Source: Mycobacterium sp. SMC-4 (GTDB taxonomy: Bacteria; Actinomycetota; Actinomycetes; Mycobacteriales; Mycobacteriaceae). Taken from it: DNA of 64,000 bases. Within the stretch, counting starts at the first letter, position 1, and each line of letters opens with the position of its first letter. The notes beneath the pieces are model-generated. The model ran no database searches. It was not told the origin of the DNA and was given only the letters and a program-made list of their open reading frames with translations. The translations under genes were made by a program, and so were the position numbers. Below, one piece after another: positions 17,271 through 26,353 of this stretch. Location of the stretch: NCBI RefSeq assembly GCF_025263265.1, contig NZ_CP079869.1, forward strand, positions 3,782,001 to 3,846,000, read 5' to 3'.

Positions 17271-18590
17271 TTAGCCCGAGGCCTCCTTGACTGCCTTGGC
17301 CTGCTTCTCCTGTTCGGCGGCCTTGACGCGGCCCTCATTGATCTCGGCCATCGCCTCGGGGATCTCGCCGGCGGTGAACTTGCCGCCCCGGCCGGTCGGC
17401 AGCCCGCCGAACGCGTAGGTCTCGTCGAACAGCGGTGCATCAGACGGCCGGCGCCGCGACTCCACTTTCTCGATCACCGGCTCGAGACGCTTGGCCTTGT
17501 CCTTGACCGCCTTCTCGTCGCGCTCGATGAACTCGGGCAGGATCTCCTTGCCCATGATCTCCAACGATTCCATGGTGCCTTCATGGCTGCGCGGGTTGAG
17601 CAGCAGGATGATCTCGTCGACACCGCTGGCCTCGTAGCCGCGCAGGAACTCCCGCACCGTGTCCGGCGAGCCGATGGCGCCGCGGCCCGGGCCGTAGGCC
17701 AGCGTCGGGTCCTCCTTCACGGCGTTCTCGTACAACTCCCACACGCCTGTGCGCCCGGGGGTATGCATACCGTTGATGTAGTAGTGCATGATGCCGAACG
17801 AGAAGAACCCGCCGCCGATACCGAGCCGCTGTAGGGCTTCCTCGTCGGTCTTGGCGACCATCATCGACAGGTCGCCGCCGATCGCCAGGATGTTGGGGTT
17901 GATGGCCGGAGTGACCGGTGCACCCTGCTCCTCGAACTCCTTGTAGTACCCGTTCACCCGGTCCCTCAGCGCTTCGGGGCCGGTGTAGGCGAAACTCAGA
18001 GCACCGATGGCCTTCTGGGCCGCCATCTGTACCGACGACGGGCGGGTGCAGGCCACCCACACCGGCGGGTGCGGGTTCTGAAGCGGCTTGGGGATGACGT
18101 TTCGGGCCGCCATCTCGACATGCTCACCTTTGAATCCGCTGAACGGTGCCTCCGTCATGCAGCGGATCGAGACTTCCAGCGCCTCTTCCCACATCGTGCG
18201 CTTGTCGGCCGGATCGATGTTGAACCCGCCGAGCTCGGCGACTGAGGAGCCCTCACCGGTGCCGAACTCGACACGTCCGTTGGACAGGTGGTCCAGCGTC
18301 GCGACACGCTCGGCGATACGTGCCGGATGGTTGATCGGCGGCGGTAGATGCATGACGCCGAAACCGAGCCGGATGTTCTCGGTGCGCTGGCTGGCCGCGG
18401 CCAGGAACATCTCCGGCGCCGTGGAGTGGCAGTACTCCTCGAGGAAGTGGTGCTCGGTGAGCCACACCGTGGAGAACCCGGCTTTGTCGGCGAGTTCGAC
18501 CTCGTCGAGCCCGTGCTGAAACAGCTGGTGCTCGTCGTCCTCGGTCCAGGGCCGCGGCAGCGGGAATTCGTAGAACAGGGATATCTTCAC
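17271..18590 (-). CDS. Luciferase-like flavin-dependent monooxygenase
   Basis: 439 residues, bacterial luciferase-like TIM barrel (LLM class), at the long end for the family. MKISLFYEF, WLTEHHFLEEY near residue 43, GFGVMHLPPP near 76 and SNGRVEFGTGEG near 103 are typical flavin-binding segments. The last 90 residues are a charged Lys/Glu-rich tail probably forming helices. Start is GTG at 18590 with an AAGGAGGT ribosome site eight bases away. With the FMN reductase gene nearby, a two-component FMNH2 monooxygenase (hydroxylation or Baeyer-Villiger insertion) is the best guess; use of F420 cannot be excluded. Confidence 0.85.
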   Translation of the reverse strand: MKISLFYEFPLPRPWTEDDEHQLFQHGLDEVELADKAGFSTVWLTEHHFLEEYCHSTAPEMFLAAASQRTENIRLGFGVMHLPPPINHPARIAERVATLDHLSNGRVEFGTGEGSSVAELGGFNIDPADKRTMWEEALEVSIRCMTEAPFSGFKGEHVEMAARNVIPKPLQNPHPPVWVACTRPSSVQMAAQKAIGALSFAYTGPEALRDRVNGYYKEFEEQGAPVTPAINPNILAIGGDLSMMVAKTDEEALQRLGIGGGFFSFGIMHYYINGMHTPGRTGVWELYENAVKEDPTLAYGPGRGAIGSPDTVREFLRGYEASGVDEIILLLNPRSHEGTMESLEIMGKEILPEFIERDEKAVKDKAKRLEPVIEKVESRRRPSDAPLFDETYAFGGLPTGRGGKFTAGEIPEAMAEINEGRVKAAEQEKQAKAVKEASG

Positions 18591-18596
18591 TTTCGG

Positions 18597-18606
18597 TTAC
18601 CTCCTT
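18597..18606 (-). promoter_or_regulatory. Ribosome binding site overlapping a stop codon
   Basis: On the minus strand AAGGAGGT (18606 to 18599) is an almost perfect anti-16S match placed eight bases before the GTG start at 18590. The TAA stop of the KstD-like gene (18599-18597) is formed inside this site (GGAGGTAA), so termination of one gene delivers ribosomes to the next. It decides the GTG start for the luciferase-like gene. Confidence 0.75.
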
Positions 18607-20387
18607 GAAGATTCAGGGCTGTCGATGACGGACGGTGGTCTGTGGTCTGGCTCGGTAGCCGCGATGTGCTGTGCGGCGATGTAGCCGAACGTCATCGCCG
18701 GCCCGATCGTGGCTCCGGCGCCGGCATAGCTGCGGCCCATCACCGCCGCCGAGGCATTGCCGACGGCGTACAGTCCGCGGATCGGGGTCTCGTCGGACCG
18801 CAGCACCCGGGCGTGTTCGTCGGTGCGCAAGCCGCCCGACGTCCCGAGGTCGCCGAGGATGATCTGGAAGGCGTAGTACGGCGGTTTGCCGAGGGGGTGC
18901 AGATTCGGGTTGGGCAAGGTCGGATCGCCGTAGTAGTTGTCGTAGGCACTGTCGCCGCGGCCGAAGTCATCGTCATGACCGCGCCGCGCGAGATCGTTGA
19001 ACCGCTCTGCGGTCGCCCGCAACTGGGCCGGCGGCACCCCGATCTTGGCGGCGAGTTCCTCCCAGGTGTGCCCTTCGTGCACCACACCGGAGTCCAGCCA
19101 CGCCGAGGGGATCTTCCAGCCCGTCGGCACCGGGGCAAACGGGATCTTCGGCAGCGGCAGGTGTCCGGCGACGACGTAGCGGTGAAACGATCGGATGTCG
19201 GTAATCAGCCAGCACGGGATGTGGGTGACACCGGCACGCTCGCCGTCGATCATCGCGTGGGCGAAGTCCATGTACGGGGCGGCCTCGTTGATAAAACGCT
19301 TGCCCTCGCCATTGACCACGAACTGTGACGGCATCATGCGTTCGTTGAGCATGAACTGCAGACGACCATCCGGCCAGCAGATCGCCGGGAACCACCAGGC
19401 TTCGTCGAGCAACTCGGTGGCGCCACCGACCTTCTCCCCCGCGCGTATCCCGTCGCCGGTGGCCACCGGGTTGCCGAAACTCCAGTCCGTGTCCGCACCG
19501 GCCAGGTCGGTGACTCTGCTCAGTTCAGGCAGGTGCTGGGTGCGCCACGCCATGTCGTGGTCGAACCCGCCGCTGGCCAGGATCACGCCTCGGCGCGCCG
19601 CGATGCGTTGCGCCACCCCGTCGCGCTCCACCACCGCGCCGATCACAGCGCCGTCGACATCGGTGATCAGTTCCGTCATCGGAGCCTTGAGCCACAACGG
19701 GATGTCCTGCTGGGTCATTGCCAACCGCAGCCGCGCCGCCAGCGATTGTCCGATCGCGGCCATCCGGTCGCCGAACACCCGCGCCCTGACCATTCGCCAG
19801 ATCAACTTCAGCAGCACCGCCTTGCCGCGCCACGACTGTCGGACCTGGTAGAACAACCGCAAATCCTTGGGAGCGAACCAGATCCCCTTGGGGGCCAGAG
19901 CCAGCGGGGCCAGCAGATTCTCTTCCTCGTCGCCTAGGACGCGCAGGTCGATCTCCGGGACGTTGATGGTGCTGCCCAACGCCGAACCGCCGGGCAGTTC
20001 CGGGTAGTAGTCGGCATAGCCGGGCTTCCAGACGAATTCCAGCCAGGAGCTGAGGTTCTCGAGGAACTCCATCATCACTGGTGCGGTCTCGACGTAGGCA
20101 CGCAGCCTGGCATCGCTGACCAGACCACCGGTGATGTGCTTGAGGTAGACGAACACGTCGTCGGGGTCGGGGACGTGCCCTTCGCGGCGCTGCGACGGCG
20201 CGCCGGGCACCCAGATGCCGCCCCCGGACAACGCGGTGGATCCGCCGAAGCGGTCCGCCTTCTCGACCACCAGCGTCTGAAGGCCCGAGTTCCGTGCAGC
20301 CAACGCCGCGGTCATGCCACCGCCTCCGGATCCGATCACCAGCACGTCGGTGACGTGATCGAAGGGCTGTGTGACTGGCGAATTCAT
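18597..20387 (-). CDS. FAD-dependent 3-ketosteroid delta-1-dehydrogenase-like flavoprotein
   Basis: 596 residues from ATG at 20387 (ATGA overlap with the dioxygenase gene). FAD-binding [13 protein letters not shown] is at about residues 19-31, with [14 protein letters not shown] following. Near the C-terminus is [19 protein letters not shown]. In 3-ketosteroid delta-1-dehydrogenase the equivalent Tyr and the Gly four residues later (Y487 and G491) polarise the ketone; both are kept here. These enzymes remove hydrogens next to a ring ketone and can drive a six-membered ring to a phenol. Its place just behind phenol-hydroxylating and ring-cleaving enzymes supports a ring-aromatising role. Steroid or another alicyclic ketone cannot be distinguished. 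Confidence 0.85.
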   Translation of the reverse strand: MNSPVTQPFDHVTDVLVIGSGGGGMTAALAARNSGLQTLVVEKADRFGGSTALSGGGIWVPGAPSQRREGHVPDPDDVFVYLKHITGGLVSDARLRAYVETAPVMMEFLENLSSWLEFVWKPGYADYYPELPGGSALGSTINVPEIDLRVLGDEEENLLAPLALAPKGIWFAPKDLRLFYQVRQSWRGKAVLLKLIWRMVRARVFGDRMAAIGQSLAARLRLAMTQQDIPLWLKAPMTELITDVDGAVIGAVVERDGVAQRIAARRGVILASGGFDHDMAWRTQHLPELSRVTDLAGADTDWSFGNPVATGDGIRAGEKVGGATELLDEAWWFPAICWPDGRLQFMLNERMMPSQFVVNGEGKRFINEAAPYMDFAHAMIDGERAGVTHIPCWLITDIRSFHRYVVAGHLPLPKIPFAPVPTGWKIPSAWLDSGVVHEGHTWEELAAKIGVPPAQLRATAERFNDLARRGHDDDFGRGDSAYDNYYGDPTLPNPNLHPLGKPPYYAFQIILGDLGTSGGLRTDEHARVLRSDETPIRGLYAVGNASAAVMGRSYAGAGATIGPAMTFGYIAAQHIAATEPDHRPPSVIDSPESSRR

Positions 20388-21331
20388 GTTGCGGACACCG
20401 CCGTTCGGACCGCGAATCCCGCGATCAGGTCGGGAGCAGCGCGATAGTAGCGACTGCTGGTCTGGTAGGGCCCTTGTGCGCTCATCGCGGCGAAGGCCGC
20501 GACCCACGTCCGGACCTCGTGGGCGGAGTTGCCCGCCTGTCGGGCGATCCAGGTGTTGTCCCAGCCATCGACCTCAGACAGCCTGCCGGTGTCGACGAGA
20601 TCCAGGAACGACTTGTCCCATTCCGGGTTCAGCGGCGCCAGCGAGCCCTCGCCGGCGGCGAACTGCCGGGCCGCTTCCATCACCGCGCTCTGGCGACTCT
20701 GGCGCTGCTCGGCGGTCATCGGCACGCCGCGCACGATCCGATCCAGGGCCGCGGGCGGAGCAGTGGCCAGTGTGGGTACCGGCGGATCATGGGACAACCC
20801 GCCCGAGCCGATCACCAGAACGCGCTTGCCGAGGGTGGCCAGATACCCACCCACGGCGGCGCCGAGCGCACGGACCCGTCGCATCGGGCCCAGCGGGGTG
20901 GCGACCGAGTTGACGAATACGGGCACGACCGGCTTGGCGGTGGCATCTCCGAACAACTTCTGCAGCGGCTGGACGGTGCCGTGGTCGACGTCCATCTCTG
21001 CCGAGATGGCCACGTCGACATCGGCATCCAGTACCGCACGGGCACAGTCGGTGGCCAGGTCGGCGGGAACATTCAGCGGCCCGGAATAGGTCCCGTAGTC
21101 CCCGACACCACGTGCCGCGGTGCCGATGCAAAATGGCGGCATAGCGCGGTAGAAGAAGCCGTTGTAGTGGTCCGGCGAGAAAATCACCACCAGTTCAGGG
21201 TCGAACGCCGCCACGACATCACGGGCTACACCGATCGCCGATTCGATGTCGTCAAGGAGTTCGGCCGACGGACCCGGAAGGTTGAGCAGAGGGCTGTGCG
21301 ACATGGCGCACAGCGCGATCTGGCTTTTCAT
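20384..21331 (-). CDS. mhpB: Extradiol (class III) catechol dioxygenase, MhpB-like
   Basis: 315 residues, almost exactly the length of E. coli MhpB (2,3-dihydroxyphenylpropionate 1,2-dioxygenase), with recognisable collinear similarity: SHSPLL (H12), [16 protein letters not shown] (H55), [11 protein letters not shown] (H117), [12 protein letters not shown] (H181) and [11 protein letters not shown]117 and H181 correspond to the acid-base pair H115/H179 of MhpB. It cleaves a catechol beside a hydroxyl using Fe(II) and O2. ATG at 21331 has AAGGAGG upstream and lies inside the end of the hydroxylase gene. The neighbours on both sides match the mhpA-mhpB-mhpC set. The natural catechol may carry a larger side chain than 3-phenylpropionate. 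Confidence 0.9.
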   Translation of the reverse strand: MKSQIALCAMSHSPLLNLPGPSAELLDDIESAIGVARDVVAAFDPELVVIFSPDHYNGFFYRAMPPFCIGTAARGVGDYGTYSGPLNVPADLATDCARAVLDADVDVAISAEMDVDHGTVQPLQKLFGDATAKPVVPVFVNSVATPLGPMRRVRALGAAVGGYLATLGKRVLVIGSGGLSHDPPVPTLATAPPAALDRIVRGVPMTAEQRQSRQSAVMEAARQFAAGEGSLAPLNPEWDKSFLDLVDTGRLSEVDGWDNTWIARQAGNSAHEVRTWVAAFAAMSAQGPYQTSSRYYRAAPDLIAGFAVRTAVSAT

Positions 21332-22955
21332 CAGAATGCGGGCCTCCTTCCTCGGTGAGATGCAGAACGCCGAACAAGGCCTGCGACACCTCAGGAGCGC
21401 GCTGGGCGATGCAGGCGCCGGCGATGCAGCGGTCCGGGCGCAGGAACAGCACCGAATCGGTGTAGCCGTCGAACCATTTCTTCAATGCGCCGGTGCGGTC
21501 GCCGATCACGACAACGTCGGTATCGTCGTGTCCCGGCCAGTGCAGCTGGGTCATCGGGCGAGCCTCGATGAATCTGGCACCCAAGGCCTTCCAGCGCGCG
21601 AATGCGCTGTCCCCGAGCACCGCCCGCAAATTGTTGCTCCAGCACAGCACCGCGAACCCGCTGCCGGCCACGTCGTCGAGCAGGACGTCCCGCCGGTCGC
21701 GGGTGTCCACCCGCGGCTGGATGAACAACGTGCCGGTCGGTGAGTCCGCACCGGGCGGCCGCTGATGATGCACCGCGCCCTGCAGATAACGGGGCATCGG
21801 CTTGAACCGCATCTCCAGCACGTAGCGCTTCAGCGTGGGCACCGCCGAGGCCGCGTGGATCACACGGTCACGCAGCGCCGCGATGCGGCGATTCGTCGGT
21901 GAGATGACCCGACCGACCATCGTGGACAAATCGATCATCGCCCGCGCGTGCTTACGACGCTCGACGTCGTAGCTGTCGAGCAACGCGTCGTGCGCCTGCC
22001 CGGTGACCACCACCGCGAGCTTCCACCCGAGGTTGGCCGCATCCCTGATGCCACTGTTGTAGCCCTGGCCCTGCCACACCGGCATCAGGTGGGCGGCGTC
22101 GCCGGCCAACAACAGCCGGCCCTGCCGGAAAGACCCGGCGATGCGCGAGTGATGGGTGTAGACCCGATGCCGGATCATGTCGACCCGATCTGGGTAGGGG
22201 ACCAATCGAGCCAGCATCTGTCGGACGAATGCGGGGTCATCGGCCTGCTCGTCGGTCTCGTGGGGGTGGATCAGGAACTCGAAGCGTCGGATGCCATGGG
22301 CGATCGCGATCGACACATATGGGCGGCGGGGGTCGGCGCCCACCTCACTGTTGGGATGGCCGAGTGGGTCGTTGGCGCAGTCGACGACCAGCCATCGTGT
22401 CGATGAGGTGGTGCCGTCGAACGACACCCCCATCAGCCGCCGGGTGGCGCTGCGACCGCCGTCGCAGCCGACCACGTAGCGCGCGGTGACCGGCGGCTGG
22501 CCACCGGCGAATTCGACGGTGACGCTTTCGCCGTCGTCGGTGCAGTTCTGCATCTGGTGCGCGAACCGCACCTCGACGCACTCGAAGCGGTCGAGACCGG
22601 CGAACAACTCGGCGTCGACCATCGGCTGGACGAAACCGTTGCGTTTGGGCCAGCCGAATCGTGCGTCCGGCGGAGCCATTTCGGCCAAGAGTCTGCGGTC
22701 GGCATCGAAGAACCGCAGGATCTGGTTGGGCACGGTGTGCGGCAGTACCCGGTCGACGAGGCCGATCGACTGGAACGTGCGCAGCGCCTCGTCATCCAGA
22801 CCTACCCCGCGCGGGTAATCGATGAGAGTGTCGCGCTCGTCGACAACCAGGGTGCGGACCCCGTGCAGCCCAAGAATGTTCGCCAACGTCAGACCAGACG
22901 GTCCGGCACCGACGATGAGGACGTCGACGTCGGGGTGTTGTGTGGTGGGCTTCAT
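21252..22955 (-). CDS. mhpA: FAD-dependent aromatic hydroxylase, MhpA-like
   Basis: 567 residues, class A flavin monooxygenase like 3-(3-hydroxyphenyl)propionate 2-hydroxylase. [11 protein letters not shown] at about 17-27 binds [39 protein letters not shown] and [18 protein letters not shown] are close to the corresponding E. coli MhpA segments. It adds a hydroxyl ortho to a phenol using NAD(P)H and O2, making the catechol for the next enzyme. ATG at 22955 overlaps the upstream hydrolase stop (ATGA). The last 26 residues overlap the dioxygenase gene by 80 bases and look like a non-conserved tail. Substrate may differ from MhpA's. Confidence 0.9.
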   Translation of the reverse strand: MKPTTQHPDVDVLIVGAGPSGLTLANILGLHGVRTLVVDERDTLIDYPRGVGLDDEALRTFQSIGLVDRVLPHTVPNQILRFFDADRRLLAEMAPPDARFGWPKRNGFVQPMVDAELFAGLDRFECVEVRFAHQMQNCTDDGESVTVEFAGGQPPVTARYVVGCDGGRSATRRLMGVSFDGTTSSTRWLVVDCANDPLGHPNSEVGADPRRPYVSIAIAHGIRRFEFLIHPHETDEQADDPAFVRQMLARLVPYPDRVDMIRHRVYTHHSRIAGSFRQGRLLLAGDAAHLMPVWQGQGYNSGIRDAANLGWKLAVVVTGQAHDALLDSYDVERRKHARAMIDLSTMVGRVISPTNRRIAALRDRVIHAASAVPTLKRYVLEMRFKPMPRYLQGAVHHQRPPGADSPTGTLFIQPRVDTRDRRDVLLDDVAGSGFAVLCWSNNLRAVLGDSAFARWKALGARFIEARPMTQLHWPGHDDTDVVVIGDRTGALKKWFDGYTDSVLFLRPDRCIAGACIAQRAPEVSQALFGVLHLTEEGGPHSDEKPDRAVRHVAQPSAQPSGSVGRTP

Positions 22956-23818
22956 GCGCGCCCCAACAGAAAGTCCAGGTGCAGCCGGTCGAAGGTCTTG
23001 GCGTCCTCGTACTGGGGCCAGTGACCGCAGCCCGGCATCACCTCGAACCGGGCACCAGGGATCATGGAGGCGATACGGCGTCCCTCATCGACGTCGGCGG
23101 TGGGATCGTCACTGGTCCAGACCACTAGAGTCGGCGCAGTAATCGAGCCGTACTCGTTAGGGCCGAGAAGGTTTCGCGCCCGGATCGCTGGATCCTGCAG
23201 GGCCATGATGTTGCGCATCGCTTCGGCGAACCCGGGCTGCCGGTACACCCGCTGCCGGCTGGCCACGACGTCGTCGTAATCCTTGGTCTTGTCGGCCATC
23301 AACCACTTGATGCGCGCCTGCACGGTCTCCCACGTCGGGTTCTCCGCGGCTGCCATCGACAGTGTGATGATGCGCTGCATCACGTCGGGGTCGGCTTGGG
23401 AACCACCGGCGGTGTTGAGCACCAAGCGATCGACTCGGCCGGGGTGGTCGATCGCCATCCGTGCAGCCACCCAACCGCCCAGCGATTCCCCGCTGATGTG
23501 CGCGTGGTCGGTGCCGATGGCGTCCAGAACAGCGACGAGATGGTCGATATAGTGCGGGATCTCGAGCGGATGGCCGGGCTTGTCGGTGTAGCCGTGGCCA
23601 AGCATGTCGATCGACCAGGTGGAGAAATGCTCGGCGTGGGCTTCCAGGTTGCGCACGTAGGCCTCGGCGTGCCCGCCGGAGCCGTGCAGGAAAACCAGCG
23701 CCGGTTTGGCGGTGTCGCCGGCGTGCAGATAGCGCGTGCGCACGCCACCGGCGTCGAGATAGCCCTGGGAGAACGCGACGCCCTGCAGGTCGCTCCAGAC
23801 ACTCTCGAACTCCGTCAC
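22952..23818 (-). CDS. Alpha/beta hydrolase, MhpC-like meta-cleavage product hydrolase
   Basis: 288 residues, first gene of the long minus-strand run. [11 protein letters not shown] near residue 43 supplies the oxyanion hole, GESLGGW near 113 the Ser nucleophile, [12 protein letters not shown] near 236 the Asp, and GCGHWPQYE near 264 the His. The pattern and its position directly before mhpA- and mhpB-like genes fit a C-C hydrolase acting on the ring-fission product. It is led by the 145-base divergent promoter shared with the IclR gene. A second hydrolase at 14013-14837 might do the same chemistry on another intermediate. Confidence 0.85.
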   Translation of the reverse strand: MTEFESVWSDLQGVAFSQGYLDAGGVRTRYLHAGDTAKPALVFLHGSGGHAEAYVRNLEAHAEHFSTWSIDMLGHGYTDKPGHPLEIPHYIDHLVAVLDAIGTDHAHISGESLGGWVAARMAIDHPGRVDRLVLNTAGGSQADPDVMQRIITLSMAAAENPTWETVQARIKWLMADKTKDYDDVVASRQRVYRQPGFAEAMRNIMALQDPAIRARNLLGPNEYGSITAPTLVVWTSDDPTADVDEGRRIASMIPGARFEVMPGCGHWPQYEDAKTFDRLHLDFLLGRA

Positions 23819-23852
23819 CGCACTCCACCTTCCGACGAGAACCCTTGACGGC

Positions 23853-23867
23853 GAGAATTGAATTCTC
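23853..23867. promoter_or_regulatory. Perfect dyad GAGAAT-TGA-ATTCTC (region-wide operator candidate)
   Basis: GAGAATTGAATTCTC, flanked by C and G to give a 17-base perfect palindrome, lies 35 bases upstream of the MhpC-like gene in the promoter shared with the IclR gene. The same 6-3-6 dyad recurs at 27279-27293 and 33013-33027, always between divergent catabolic genes. A dimeric repressor of TetR type is the likeliest reader. Confidence 0.65.
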
Positions 23868-23896
23868 GTACTTTGTAAGCGTTCTGCTCATTTATC

Positions 23897-23910
23897 GCAC
23901 GTACATGTGC
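23897..23910. promoter_or_regulatory. Imperfect dyad GCAC-N6-GTGC in the IclR/mhp intergenic region
   Basis: GCAC and GTGC flank the six bases GTACAT, halfway between the two divergent genes. It may be a second protein-binding site or part of the promoter; the evidence is only symmetry and position. Confidence 0.3.
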
Positions 23911-23934
23911 ACTATAGTTAGAGCATCACTCTCG

Positions 23935-23950
23935 TGACAGGTTTCTGTCA
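23935..23950. promoter_or_regulatory. Perfect dyad TGACAG-GTTT-CTGTCA before the IclR gene
   Basis: A 6-4-6 inverted repeat ending 12 bases before the IclR start. Its position over the regulator's own ribosome-site region suits negative autoregulation, as common for IclR proteins. The AAGGAAGG ribosome site begins immediately after it. Confidence 0.5.
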
Positions 23951-23962
23951 AGGAAGGTCCGC

Positions 23963-24670
23963 ATGACTCGACCGCCCGCCGAATCGGTTCCCGCCGGCAC
24001 CGCAGTGCCCGGATCGCAGACGTTGGCTCGCGGACTGAGTGCGCTGCAATTGGTCGCGAGCTCCCCCACCGGGCTGACCGTCGCCCAGGTGGCCGACGAC
24101 ATCGGCGTCCATCGCACGATCGCGTACCGATTGCTCAGCACGCTGGCGCAGTTTCGCTTCGTCGCCAAGGGCGAGGACGGCCGTTACCGGTCGGCGGCGG
24201 CGCTGGCGGTGCTGGGTGCGTCCTTCGACAACAACATCCGGCAACTCTGCGTGCCCACGTTGCGCGGCCTGGCCGACGAGTTGGGCACGACAGTGTCGCT
24301 GCTGGTGGCCGAAGGTGACCAGCAGGTCGCCGTCGCGGTCATGGTGCCGTCCAACGTCTACTACCAACTCTCGTTCCACGAGGGCAGCCGCTACCCGCTG
24401 GACCGCGGTGCAGCCGGGATCGCGCTGCTGGCGAGCATGCCGCCCCGCCCAGCGGAGCGAGACCTGGTCGGACAGGCCCGCCAGCAGGGATGGGTGATCA
24501 CCCACGGCGAGATCGAACCCAATACCTATGGATTGGCCGTTCCGGTGCGCCGCCGGCCGCCGTCTCCGCCCACCTGCATCAACCTGATCTCACACCGCGA
24601 GGACGTCGTCGAACATGGCCGAGATGCGGTGATCCGGGCCGCCGCCGAGTTGTCGGCGGTGCTGTCTTGA
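23963..24670 (+). CDS. IclR-family transcriptional regulator (MhpR-like context)
   Basis: 235 residues. An N-terminal winged helix-turn-helix (LARGLSALQLVASSPTGLTV, then VADDIGVHRTIAYRLLSTL, at about 20-70) precedes the IclR effector domain, recognisable from LADELGTTVSLLVAEGDQQ and RYPLDRGAAGIALLA. In E. coli the mhp operon is activated by the IclR protein MhpR bound with a phenylpropionate. The divergent layout with mhpC/mhpA/mhpB-like genes is the same here, so this is the likely specific regulator of the ring-cleavage genes. The effector domain is slightly short at its end. ATG at 23963 with AAGGAAGG upstream. Confidence 0.85.
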   Translation: MTRPPAESVPAGTAVPGSQTLARGLSALQLVASSPTGLTVAQVADDIGVHRTIAYRLLSTLAQFRFVAKGEDGRYRSAAALAVLGASFDNNIRQLCVPTLRGLADELGTTVSLLVAEGDQQVAVAVMVPSNVYYQLSFHEGSRYPLDRGAAGIALLASMPPRPAERDLVGQARQQGWVITHGEIEPNTYGLAVPVRRRPPSPPTCINLISHREDVVEHGRDAVIRAAAELSAVLS

Positions 24671-24698
24671 CCACCGCCCCGTCAGGAAGGAGACACCG

Positions 24699-26315
24699 GT
24701 GACCGACTGGGACCACGAGGTCGATGTCGTCGTGCTCGGCAGCGGGGCCGCGGGCTTGACCGCCGCGCTCACCGCCGTGGTGCACGGGGCGTCGGTAGAG
24801 GTTTACGAGAAGGCAGCCACGGTGGGCGGCACCAGCGCGGTATCGGGCGGTATCGTGTGGATCCCGGCGCACAACCGTTGCGCCGACGGCGAATTGAGCG
24901 TCGAAGACGCGATGGCCTATCTGCACGCGCAGTCGCTCGGTGTCATGGACGACCACCTGGTGGCGACGTTCGTGCGCACTGGCGCGCCGATGCTGGACTT
25001 TGTCGAAGCCCACAGCGAGCTTCAGTTCGAGGTTGCCGAGGGCTTTCCCGACTACAAGCCCGAACTGCCCGGTGGACGGCCAACCGGGGGACGGTCTCTG
25101 AACACCAAGCCGTTCGACCTGACGAAGCTCGGCGAGTGGCGGGACCGGATCACCTCGTTCCCCGCCGATTTCAGCAATGTCGGGATCGACGCCGAGACCC
25201 GCGCCCGGATCCACGCCTCCGTCGACGACGATTCCGGTGATTACTGCGTCGCCGGCACCTCGCTGATTGCGGGGCTGCTGCACGCTGTCCGTACTGCCGG
25301 GGTGACCCCGCACACCGAAGCCCGCGCAGTAGACCTCGTCGCCGATGCTCTCGGGATCACCGGGGTACGGATCGACAAGGACGGCAGGGAAATTCGTGTG
25401 CGGGCACGGCGCGCGGTGATCCTCGGCACCGGTGGCTTCGAGTGGGATGCACGGCTGGTCGAGGCATACCTGCGAGGCCCGATGCGCGGCGCGGTGTCAC
25501 CGCCGAACAACACCGGCGATGGCCTGCGGATGGCGATGGCCCACGGTGCCGACCTGGCGAACATGGGCGAGGCCTGGTGGGTACCGATCGTGCAGATCCC
25601 CGGCGACACCTTCGCCGGGCACCCACGCAGTCGCAGTGTCCGGTTGGAACGCACCCGCCCCCGCAGCATCATCGTCAATAGGGCCGGCCGGCGTTTTGTC
25701 AATGAGGCCGGCGAATACAACTCGATGGCCGGCCCCTTCCACTACCTTGACCCCAGATTGGGCTACGCCAACGACCCGGCGTGGATCGTCTTCGACTCGC
25801 TGCACCTGAAGCACTACGGCTTCCTTGGCGTCGATCCCGACGGTCCGGTGCCGGAATGGTTCTGCCAGTCAAGCGATCTCGACGAGCTCGGCGAGAAGAC
25901 CGGCATCGACTCCGACGGGCTGGCCCGCACGCTGGAGGCGTGGAACGCCCATGTCGCGGCTGAGCATGATCCGGACTTCGGGCGCGGATCGAGCGCCTAC
26001 GACGGCTACTGGGGTGACGCCAACGCCGCCAGCACCGCCGGCAAGACGCTCGGTCCGATCGACACGGCGCCGTATTACGCGGTCCCGGTGTCGGTCGGGG
26101 CAATGGGCACGAAGGGCGGCCCCCGCACCGATGCGGACGGCCGGGTGCTGCACGTTTCGGGGACCGCGATCACCGGTCTTTTTGCTGCCGGTAACGCGAT
26201 GGCCGGTGCAACCGGCAAGGCCTACGGCGGTGCCGGCGGAACGCTGGGACCCGCGATGGTCTTCGGCTACCGCGCCGGCTTCACCGCCGCGACCGGCCGG
26301 TCGGTCGAGAGCTGA
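24699..26315 (+). CDS. FAD-dependent oxidoreductase, KstD/fumarate reductase-like
   Basis: 538 residues from GTG at 24699 with AGGAAGGAG upstream. FAD site GSGAAGLTAALTA lies at about 15-27, followed by AATVGGTSAVSGG. The C-terminal block GKAYGGAGGTLGPAMVFGY keeps the Tyr and the Gly four residues later of 3-ketosteroid delta-1-dehydrogenase. It is a paralogue of the flavoprotein at 18597-20387 but diverged. Together the two could introduce successive double bases into a ring, as KstD and 4-ene dehydrogenases do for steroids. Probably cotranscribed with the IclR gene (28-base gap). Substrate not determinable. Confidence 0.8.
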   Translation: MTDWDHEVDVVVLGSGAAGLTAALTAVVHGASVEVYEKAATVGGTSAVSGGIVWIPAHNRCADGELSVEDAMAYLHAQSLGVMDDHLVATFVRTGAPMLDFVEAHSELQFEVAEGFPDYKPELPGGRPTGGRSLNTKPFDLTKLGEWRDRITSFPADFSNVGIDAETRARIHASVDDDSGDYCVAGTSLIAGLLHAVRTAGVTPHTEARAVDLVADALGITGVRIDKDGREIRVRARRAVILGTGGFEWDARLVEAYLRGPMRGAVSPPNNTGDGLRMAMAHGADLANMGEAWWVPIVQIPGDTFAGHPRSRSVRLERTRPRSIIVNRAGRRFVNEAGEYNSMAGPFHYLDPRLGYANDPAWIVFDSLHLKHYGFLGVDPDGPVPEWFCQSSDLDELGEKTGIDSDGLARTLEAWNAHVAAEHDPDFGRGSSAYDGYWGDANAASTAGKTLGPIDTAPYYAVPVSVGAMGTKGGPRTDADGRVLHVSGTAITGLFAAGNAMAGATGKAYGGAGGTLGPAMVFGYRAGFTAATGRSVES

Positions 26316-26353
26316 ACTGCCCACCGTCGGCGACCATGGCGTCGCGGCAGGGG

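Noticed and set aside
26316..26353. Terminator between the KstD-like gene and meaB
   Set aside because: Only a 5-bp stem (GCGAC-N6-GTCGC) is present; too weak to list.
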